From JBBSOW01 sp038259365 (GTDB lineage Bacteria; Actinomycetota; Actinomycetes; Propionibacteriales; Propionibacteriaceae), in contig JBBSOW010000054.1 in NCBI GenBank assembly GCA_038259365.1, forward strand, positions 1-20,839: a stretch of DNA of 20,839 bases, written 5' to 3'. Under the pieces are notes generated by a model that saw only the letters and a program-made list of their open reading frames with translations, searched no databases and was not told the origin of the DNA. Position 1 is the first letter of the stretch. Each line of letters starts with the position of its first letter. Position numbers and translations under genes: made by a program. Of this stretch, positions 15,074 through 20,839 are shown one piece after another.

Positions 15074-16391
15074 GATCTTCGGTGCCGCGGTTGAACACCT
15101 CGCCACCGATCCGTCGGCTGAGCAGCGAGAACAACACCGCCACGAGTGCGAAGGCGACGGCAACGCCGACGAAGATCGGCACCGACACCCCGTCGACCGG
15201 CAGGATCAACGCGCCGAGCACGGCCGCGCCGACCAGCGCGGCGTTGAAGATCATGTCGTAGATGACAAAGACCCGGCCCTTGAACTCGTCGTCCACGTGG
15301 GCCTGCACGAGCGTGTCGACGCAGATCTTCAGCGATTGCGAGCCCAGCCCGAGCAGGAACGAGGCGATCACCAGGGTCCAGCGTAGGAAGATGGTGCCGG
15401 GAAACAGCTGAAACACCGCCATCGCAACGAGCAGGACGACCATCCAACGGCGCACCCCGAGGCGGGCGGTCATGGGCGGGGTGAGGACGGCCGAGAGCAC
15501 GTAACCGGCACCGGTGGCAAGCGCCCAGATGCTCAGATCGCCCATCGCCGCGTCGACGTCGGCGACCTCGTGGAAGTAGTTGCGGTAGACCAGGATCACT
15601 GCCACCGTGACGACCCCGTAGGCGATCCGTTGCAGCCCGATGACGCCCAACCCGAGCGCGGCCGGGCGGCGCTGGGCGAGGTGGGTGAAGGCCGCGGTGA
15701 GCCCGGAGATGACCTCTCCCGCCCGAGGGGCGCGCACCTCGTCGGGGCCGAGCTGATGGCGTCCGATGCGCAGAGCCAACACGACGCTGACGACGAACCC
15801 GATCGCCGCGATGGCGAAGACGGCCGCGTCTGCGGCGGTGGTGCCGATGACGGGGCCCAGCCCGAGCCGGGTCCCCGCCGCCACCGCGGCACCGAAGATG
15901 ACCCCCGCCGGGCCGACGGTGGGCATCACGGAATTGGCGATCAGGTATTCATCAGGGTCGATGGTGTGCGGCAGCGCCGCCGAGAGCCCCGCCAGCAGGA
16001 ACCGGTTCACCGACATGGCCACCAACACGAGGGCGTAGAAGCCCGCCATGGACGCAGCACCGCCCGCGCCGAACAGGATGAGGGCGGCCAGGCCCAGGGC
16101 GAGCAGGATGCGAACCCCGTCGCACCACACGATCACCTGGCGACGGTTCCAGCGATCGAGGACGACGCTGACGAAGGGGCCGAGGACCGAGAACGGCAAC
16201 AGGGTGATGGCCAGCACGGTCGCGATCGACCACGCGTCGGGCTGGCGTTGGGGGGAGAACAACACGTAGGAGGCCATGCCCACCTGCAGCACTCCGTCGG
16301 AGGCCTGGGTGGCCACCCGGACGGCGAGCAGGCGTCGAAAAAGTCGATGGCGCCAGAGCCGCTTGAGCGCGGAGACGAGCTGCACCGGCAT
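15042..16391 (-). CDS. MFS transporter
   Basis: A 449-residue integral membrane protein with about 12 hydrophobic helices in two halves, split by a polar loop near the middle (RIGRHQLGPDEVRAPRAGE). The stretch VLDRWNRRQVIVWCDGVRI after the second helix matches the MFS loop-2/3 signature of the drug and macrolide exporter group. The substrate is unknown. I place the start at the ATG at 16391, preceded by GGGAGAGG; a GTG two codons later (16385) has better spacing from that site. A longer frame reaching a GTG at 16571 is possible, but its 60 extra residues are Arg-rich, poorly biased and not MFS-like. Tail-to-tail overlap with cca is 32 bases, so no terminator lies between them. Confidence 0.85.
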   Translation of the reverse strand: MPVQLVSALKRLWRHRLFRRLLAVRVATQASDGVLQVGMASYVLFSPQRQPDAWSIATVLAITLLPFSVLGPFVSVVLDRWNRRQVIVWCDGVRILLALGLAALILFGAGGAASMAGFYALVLVAMSVNRFLLAGLSAALPHTIDPDEYLIANSVMPTVGPAGVIFGAAVAAGTRLGLGPVIGTTAADAAVFAIAAIGFVVSVVLALRIGRHQLGPDEVRAPRAGEVISGLTAAFTHLAQRRPAALGLGVIGLQRIAYGVVTVAVILVYRNYFHEVADVDAAMGDLSIWALATGAGYVLSAVLTPPMTARLGVRRWMVVLLVAMAVFQLFPGTIFLRWTLVIASFLLGLGSQSLKICVDTLVQAHVDDEFKGRVFVIYDMIFNAALVGAAVLGALILPVDGVSVPIFVGVAVAFALVAVLFSLLSRRIGGEVFNRGTEDLTAAAAPTSS

Positions 16392-16457
16392 CCTCTCCCA
16401 TGGCAGTGAAGGCTTAGACCCTGACCACTGACTCGATCGAGCGGAGGTCGTGCCCCG

Positions 16458-16463
16458 ATGGTA
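16458..16463 (-). promoter_or_regulatory. Candidate -10 element of the MFS gene
   Basis: On the minus strand TACCAT fits TAnnnT and would start transcription near 16451, leaving a leader of about 60 bases. No clear -35 is visible, so support is weak. Confidence 0.25.
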
Positions 16464-16530
16464 CGTGCCCCGGCCCCGAGGACGGAAAACCTGAGCGTCC
16501 CGGCGCTGTTCCTCGAACCCGATGCGGGCC

Positions 16531-16551
16531 AATGACCCTCGCGCGGTCATT
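16531..16551 (-). terminator. Hairpin after the cardiolipin synthase gene
   Basis: AATGACC and GGTCATT form a perfect 7-bp stem around a 7-base loop, 16 bases past the cls stop on the minus strand. There is no U-tract after it, so it may be a weak terminator or an RNA-stability hairpin between cls and the MFS gene. The remaining gap of about 140 bases holds only the MFS leader. Confidence 0.45.
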
Positions 16552-16567
16552 CTCGCGGGGGACGGTG

Positions 16568-18229
16568 TCACATGAGCGGGGCGAATACCCTCAGCACGGC
16601 CTGCAGCAGGCGCTTGAACACGTTGCTATCGGTGAGATCGTCGGTGGTGATGCGCCGCGACACGGCCAAGGTGGCCTCCACGTCGCGTCGGAGTTCGACC
16701 AGGGCGGGAGTGTCGTACATCCAGACCGCGCACTCCTGGTGGAGGTAGAAGCTGCGGAAGTCGAAGTTGATGGTGCCGACCATCCCGAGGCGGTCGTCGA
16801 CGAGCATGGACTTGGCGTGGATGAAGCCCGGCGTGTACTCGTAGATCTCGACCCCGGCGTCCATGAGCGGGTGGTAGTAGGAGTGGGTGGCCAGGTCCAC
16901 GTACCACTTGTCCGGGATGCCGGGCACGACGATGCGCACCCGGATCCCGGAGTGGGCGGTGGCGGCCAGCTGGGCCACCATCGCATCGCTGAGGACGAGG
17001 TAGGGCGTGAAGATGTCCACGCTGCGGGTGGCCGCCTGCATGAGCTGTTGGTAATTGTCGGACCCGAGCGATTTCTCATCGAAGGGTGAGTCGTCGAAAG
17101 GCACCACCAGCCCCTTGCCGCCCACGCCTACGCCGCGTGCCACGGGCAGAGCTGAGCCGGCCGCTCCGGGGGTGCCGGTGGCTGTACTGGACTCGACAGC
17201 GGCGGGCTGGGGGAGAAAGGTGGCGTAAGCCACCTCCGAGCGGCTGACCAGTTCCCACATCTGCAAGAACATGACCGTGAGACCCCACGCTCCGGGCCCC
17301 TCCAGGCGCAGGACGGTGTCCTTCCAATGACCGAACCTCTCGATCTCGTTGATGTACTCGTCGGCGATGTTGATGCCGCCGGTGAAGGCCACCTTGCCGT
17401 CGATGCTCAGGATCTTGCGGTGATCACGGTTTTGGAACGTCAAGGTGAACCCCAGGCCCACCGGGTTGACGGGGATGACCGCGATCCCCGCTTCCTCGCA
17501 CCGCTGTTTGAACTGCATCGGCAGCGTGAAGAAACTGCCGAGGTCGTCGTAGAGGAACCGCACGTCCAGGCCCTGGGAGGCTTTGGCCTCGAGGGCGCCG
17601 ATGAGCCGGTCGAGCATCGTGCCGCCCTCGACGATGAAGTACTCCGCGAAGACGTAGTGCTCGGCGGCGCCAATAGCCTCGATCATGGCGTCGAAACCAA
17701 GCTCACCGAGCGGGTAGTAGGCGGTGTCCGTGCCCTCGAAGAGGCGGTATTGGCTCGTGTTTTCCAGGTAGGTGTACTGCCTCTCGACCAGGGCAGGGAT
17801 CTCACCGGGGGTGAGCCTGAGTGCGGACATCAGCCGGAGGGCCTCACCGGCGCGCTCGGTGGCGGCGTCGAGCCGGGCCCGTTGCGCTTTCGTCGTGAGG
17901 GCCGCGCCGTAGAACAGGTAGAACGCTGCGCCCAAGAGCGGGACCGTGAGCACCGGGATGATCCACGCCAGCTTGTAGGTGGCTTCGCGGCGTCCGTTCA
18001 GGATCGAGAGCACGACGATGAGCGCCAACGCGGTCTGGACGCCGAGGATCGTCGAGGACCACTCGGCGAAGAAGGTCACGACGGCGACGAGAAGGAGCAG
18101 TTGGAGCGCGAACGCGGACGCGATGACCCCGGCACGCCCCCACGTCGTCACCCATCTACGCAGTGACGAGTGCTTGTGGGCCCGCTGCACCTCCGGCTGG
18201 GTCGAAGCGTGCAACGCGGTAGCCCCCAT
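16568..18229 (-). CDS. cls: Cardiolipin synthase (phospholipase D superfamily)
   Basis: A 553-residue membrane enzyme that makes cardiolipin from phosphatidylglycerol. Two membrane helices lie at about 33-56 and 60-78 and a third hydrophobic segment at about 86-108. The two catalytic HKD motifs are complete: HRKILSIDGKVAFTGGINIA (H270, K272, D277) and HAKSMLVDDRLGMVGTINFD (H471, K473, D478). The family-typical HYVFAEYFIVEGG lies near 191. A Gly/Ala/Ser-rich insert at about 342-375 between the two halves is longer than I expect and likely disordered. The ATG at 18229 is the only good start, without a clear Shine-Dalgarno sequence. Confidence 0.94.
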   Translation of the reverse strand: MGATALHASTQPEVQRAHKHSSLRRWVTTWGRAGVIASAFALQLLLLVAVVTFFAEWSSTILGVQTALALIVVLSILNGRREATYKLAWIIPVLTVPLLGAAFYLFYGAALTTKAQRARLDAATERAGEALRLMSALRLTPGEIPALVERQYTYLENTSQYRLFEGTDTAYYPLGELGFDAMIEAIGAAEHYVFAEYFIVEGGTMLDRLIGALEAKASQGLDVRFLYDDLGSFFTLPMQFKQRCEEAGIAVIPVNPVGLGFTLTFQNRDHRKILSIDGKVAFTGGINIADEYINEIERFGHWKDTVLRLEGPGAWGLTVMFLQMWELVSRSEVAYATFLPQPAAVESSTATGTPGAAGSALPVARGVGVGGKGLVVPFDDSPFDEKSLGSDNYQQLMQAATRSVDIFTPYLVLSDAMVAQLAATAHSGIRVRIVVPGIPDKWYVDLATHSYYHPLMDAGVEIYEYTPGFIHAKSMLVDDRLGMVGTINFDFRSFYLHQECAVWMYDTPALVELRRDVEATLAVSRRITTDDLTDSNVFKRLLQAVLRVFAPLM

Positions 18230-18376
18230 GGGCCCATTGTCGCCTAGCCCCGCCGCCGAAGGGGCCAGGGGTAGTGCCGCGCGGGTTCGCTACCGAGCGT
18301 GGGGGCGCGCAATGTGGACCCGGCCGTTCTTCGCTAGCCTCGTTCTCAAATAGTGTCGAGTTTGGAGACGTCTGCA

Positions 18377-18997
18377 GTGGACAACGTGGGTTTGCTCTTC
18401 GTGGGTGCGGTGTTGTTCATCAACGGCCTCATGTTGCTGGGGGTGGTGGAGGACCGTGCCACCATCCCGTTGAACGCCTTCGTCGGACTGCTCCAAGTGG
18501 TGACCCCCACGTACCTGATCATGAGCTCGAACGGCAACTCCGAGACCATCCTGTTCGCCTCGGGTCTCTACCTGTTCGGTTTCACCTACCTCTACGTGGC
18601 GTGCAACCTGGCCTTCGGGCTGGATCCGGCGGGGTTGGGGTGGTTCAGCCTGTTCGTCGTGATCTGCGCGATCGTGTTTTCCGTTCTCAGCCTCGTGAAG
18701 AATGGCGATGCCGCGTTCGCGGTGATCTGGCTGGCGTGGGCCTTCTTGTGGACGCTCTTCTTCTTGTTGCTGGGACGCGGCCACACCCAGCTCGAGCGGT
18801 TCACTGGCTTCGTGTGTGTGGTAGAAGGTTGGCTGACCGCGGCCGTGCCGGCGTTGCTCCTTCTCACGGGGCTGTGGCCGGAACGCAGCGGCGTCCTTGC
18901 TGTGATTCTCGCCCTCGTCCTCGGAGGGAGCTTTTGGCTGGGCTATCGACGCTTCGGGCCGCGCACCCCGATGGGCCAACAGCGTTCCGCCGCTTAA
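18377..18997 (+). CDS. AmiS/UreI family channel (urea or short-chain amide)
   Basis: A 206-residue inner-membrane protein with six or seven hydrophobic helices. Family stretches are VGLLFVGAVLFINGLMLLGV at the N-terminus, LYLFGFTYLYVACN in the middle, and WAFLWTLFFLLLGRG followed by the RFTGFVCVVEGW segment. Members are proton-gated urea channels or amide permeases. No urease or amidase gene lies in the window, so the substrate is open. I chose the GTG at 18377 because GGAG at 18364-18367 lies nine bases upstream and the protein then starts VDNVGLLFVGA, like the family. An in-frame GTG at 18353 would add eight residues but has no ribosome-binding site. Confidence 0.85.
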   Translation: MDNVGLLFVGAVLFINGLMLLGVVEDRATIPLNAFVGLLQVVTPTYLIMSSNGNSETILFASGLYLFGFTYLYVACNLAFGLDPAGLGWFSLFVVICAIVFSVLSLVKNGDAAFAVIWLAWAFLWTLFFLLLGRGHTQLERFTGFVCVVEGWLTAAVPALLLLTGLWPERSGVLAVILALVLGGSFWLGYRRFGPRTPMGQQRSAA

Positions 18998-19146
18998 GGG
19001 TCGTTCTGCGGGCGCCTGTTCACCTAGCGGACGCAGCGGGTGCGAGGCCGAGTCTCTTGAGAGGGTAGTGCTTTCCATTCGTTCAATCGCGGCTCTGTGG
19101 CCCCGTCCTGGTGCGCCCGGAGTGCTGCAGCGTGGTCAGGAGTTCC

Positions 19147-20706
19147 ATGAGTACAACGTCGTCCGCGGCTGAGACCCGCGGGTCCTTCTCGTCGCAACGG
19201 GTATTCATCCTGGCCGCCGTCGGCTCGGCCGTCGGCCTGGGCAACATCTGGCGATTCCCCTACGTCGCCTATGAAAACGGTGGCGGAGCGTTCCTGATTC
19301 CCTACCTGGTGGCTCTGGTCACCGCCGGGTTGCCCTTCCTGCTCTTGGACTACTCCTTGGGTCACCGCAACCGAGGTTCGGCGCCGTTGGCGTTCGCCCG
19401 GATCAGTAGGAAGCTGCAGATGTTCGGCTGGTGGCAGGTCGGGATCTGCTTCATGATCGCGGTCTACTACGCCGCCGTCGTGGCTTGGGCCGTCCGCTTT
19501 ACCGGCTTCTCGGTCAACCAGGCGTGGGGCTCAGACCCCGAGGCGTTCTTCTTCGGCGACTTCCTCAAGGCCGGCGACCCCGGCCTCACCGCCGAGTTCG
19601 TGCCGGGAGTCCTCATCCCGCTGGCCATCGTGTGGGCGATCGTGCTCTTGGTTCTCGTGCTCGGGGTCAAGCGCGGCATCGGCTGGCTCTCGATTGTCTT
19701 CATCCCCCTCCTGGTGCTCGCCTTCGTGGGCCTCGTCCAGGCGGTCCTGCTGCCCGGCGCCACCGCCGGCCTAAACGCCTTCTTCGAGCCCAACTGGTCG
19801 GTCTTGGCCAGCCCCTCGGTGTGGGCGGCTGCTTACGGTCAGATCTTTTTCTCACTCTCGGTGGGATTTGGGATCATGATCACCTATTCCTCTTACGTCG
19901 GCCGCAAGAACAACATGACGGGATCCGGAATCGTCGTCGGGTTGGCAAACTCAAGCTTTGAGTTGCTGGCCGGGATCGGCGTCTTCTCCGCGCTCGGGTT
20001 CATGGCGCAGGCCTCCGGGGTCGAGGTCAGCGAGGTCGCGACGAGCGGGCTCGGCTTGGCCTTCATCGCCTTCCCGGCCATCATCAGCGAGGCCCCGGCG
20101 GGGGCGCTGCTCGGGCTGCTGTTCTTCGGGTCCCTCGTGGTGGCGGGCCTGACTTCGCTCGTCAGCGTCATCGAGGTCGTCATCTCGGCGGTCCGCGACA
20201 AGTTCGAGCTGAACCGGGTCGCGGCGACGCTGGCGGTCGTCCTTCCGTCCGCAGCGATCAGCCTGGTCTTCTTCAGCACCACGAGCGGGGTCTACGTGCT
20301 CGACATCGTGGATCATTTCGTCAACCAGTTCGGCATCCTGCTCGTCGCCGTGGCGAGCACCATCGCCGTCGCCTGGGCGGCCCGCGCCCTGCCCGACCTC
20401 GCCCAGCACATGAACCGGACGGGTTCGCTGAAGCTGGGTCGGCTCTGGTATGCCTTCATCGGCGGGATCACCCCGCTCGTGCTGGCCTTCGTGCTGATCA
20501 ACCAGTTCATCGCCGACACCGCTACCCCCTACGAGGGTTACCCGGCCTGGATGCTCCTGGTGCTCGGCTGGGGAGTGGCGGGTGCCGTCATCGTCTTCGC
20601 CGTCCTCGCCTCGCTGGTGCGGTGGCGCCCCGATACCTCGCTCAGCGTGCCACTTGGCCGCCACGAAATTGAACCGACTCTGCTAGAGAAGGGATCCGAC
20701 CGATGA
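19147..20706 (+). CDS. Sodium-dependent amino acid transporter, NSS/SNF family (MetP-like)
   Basis: A 519-residue inner-membrane symporter with the LeuT fold and about 11-12 helices. The first helix has the NSS sodium- and substrate-site signature GSAVGLGNIWRFPYVAYENG followed by GGAFLIPYLV. Residues around ITYSSYVGRKNNMTGSG form the conserved mid-protein sodium-site region. The downstream 34-codon partner gene makes the C. glutamicum MetP-MetS methionine/alanine importer the nearest model; the substrate is inferred from that. The ATG at 19147 follows AGGAG at 19137-19141 or so. A frame extension to 19111 adds twelve unlikely residues. A TTGAGA hexamer at 19057-19062 inside CTCTTGAGAG might be a -35, but no convincing -10 follows. 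Confidence 0.92.
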   Translation: MSTTSSAAETRGSFSSQRVFILAAVGSAVGLGNIWRFPYVAYENGGGAFLIPYLVALVTAGLPFLLLDYSLGHRNRGSAPLAFARISRKLQMFGWWQVGICFMIAVYYAAVVAWAVRFTGFSVNQAWGSDPEAFFFGDFLKAGDPGLTAEFVPGVLIPLAIVWAIVLLVLVLGVKRGIGWLSIVFIPLLVLAFVGLVQAVLLPGATAGLNAFFEPNWSVLASPSVWAAAYGQIFFSLSVGFGIMITYSSYVGRKNNMTGSGIVVGLANSSFELLAGIGVFSALGFMAQASGVEVSEVATSGLGLAFIAFPAIISEAPAGALLGLLFFGSLVVAGLTSLVSVIEVVISAVRDKFELNRVAATLAVVLPSAAISLVFFSTTSGVYVLDIVDHFVNQFGILLVAVASTIAVAWAARALPDLAQHMNRTGSLKLGRLWYAFIGGITPLVLAFVLINQFIADTATPYEGYPAWMLLVLGWGVAGAVIVFAVLASLVRWRPDTSLSVPLGRHEIEPTLLEKGSDR

Positions 20707-20807
20707 GCACCTCAGCGATCGTCATGATGGTTATCTCCATGCTGGTCTTGTGGGGCGGTCTGGTGTTGGCCATCGTCGACCTGAACCGCCACAACCGAGC
20801 CCGCTGA
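20703..20807 (+). CDS. Small single-helix subunit of the NSS transporter (MetS family)
   Basis: A 34-residue protein that is almost only one membrane helix: MSTSAIVMMVISMLVLWGG, then LVLAIVDLN, ending RHNRAR. Its ATG overlaps the transporter stop (ATGA), showing translational coupling. In C. glutamicum the small MetS protein is required with MetP for methionine and alanine import. A short apolar helix with a basic cytoplasmic tail right after an NSS gene is the family pattern. It is easily missed because of its length. Confidence 0.85.
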   Translation: MSTSAIVMMVISMLVLWGGLVLAIVDLNRHNRAR

Positions 20808-20839
20808 CTGAATAGCCACGTTCGGGGCTCGGCGCGCTC

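Noticed and set aside
16392..16571. A 60-residue N-terminal extension of the MFS protein starting at a GTG that overlaps the cls stop by 4 bases
   Set aside because: The overlap looks operon-like, but the extension is Arg-rich and non-hydrophobic, has clearly lower G/C third-position bias than the gene, contains the 16531-16551 hairpin, and MFS proteins normally begin just before the first helix.
19006..19036. CTGCG...CGCAG as a terminator after the AmiS/UreI gene
   Set aside because: The stem is only 5 bp with a long loop and no T-tract.

Overview
The window is high-GC DNA with strong G/C third-position bias, Tat-dependent lipoproteins, GTG and TTG starts, and apparently leaderless genes. 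Together with a MurJ-pseudokinase fusion next to a CCA-adding enzyme and a MetP/MetS-type transporter, this points to an actinomycete (Actinomycetota). A Propionibacteriaceae-like host would fit, but I cannot fix the genus from sequence alone.

Region 1 (1-5783) is an amino-sugar uptake and use locus. A BadF/BadG-type N-acetylglucosamine kinase, cut by the left edge, is divergent from an RpiR-family regulator. The regulator is followed by an overlapping SIS-domain protein of the UPF0309/COG4821 type, and then by an ABC importer that closely resembles NgcE-NgcF-NgcG (GlcNAc/diacetylchitobiose). No ATPase gene is present, as expected for importers that share an MsiK-type ATPase. The kinase/regulator divergent region carries a good minus-strand promoter with an imperfect palindrome in its spacer, and two near-identical boxes 30 bp apart. 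A strong hairpin closes the transporter operon.

Region 2 (5784-7349) holds a spacer with a perfect inverted repeat and an orphan Tat-lipoprotein sugar-binding protein without permeases. It converges on the next block with a gap of only 30 bases.

Region 3 (7380-15073) is the conserved cell-wall block. On the minus strand are a DUF6049-type exported membrane protein (Rv3909-like) and a 1198-residue MurJ flippase fused to a pseudokinase, a membrane anchor and an extracellular discoidin-like domain (Rv3910-like). Divergent from them is the CCA tRNA nucleotidyltransferase. The NUDIX gene (mutT4/Rv3908) that lies between these genes in Mycobacterium tuberculosis is absent. The 549-base gap instead contains a tandem array that drifts from 24-26-bp to 30-bp units, several inverted repeats, and two -10 elements lying 6-8 bases before GTG starts.

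Region 4 (15042-18229, minus strand) has a cardiolipin synthase with two HKD motifs and then an MFS transporter whose 3' end overlaps the CCA gene tail to tail.

Region 5 (18353-20839, plus strand) has an AmiS/UreI-type channel, a sodium:neurotransmitter-symporter-family transporter, and its 34-residue single-helix partner (MetS-like). No rRNA, tRNA, CRISPR array, insertion sequence or phage gene was seen. I found no wholly unknown multi-gene system. The most promising unknowns are the uncharacterised SIS protein in the amino-sugar locus and the repeat array that replaces a gene in the murJ/cca intergenic region.
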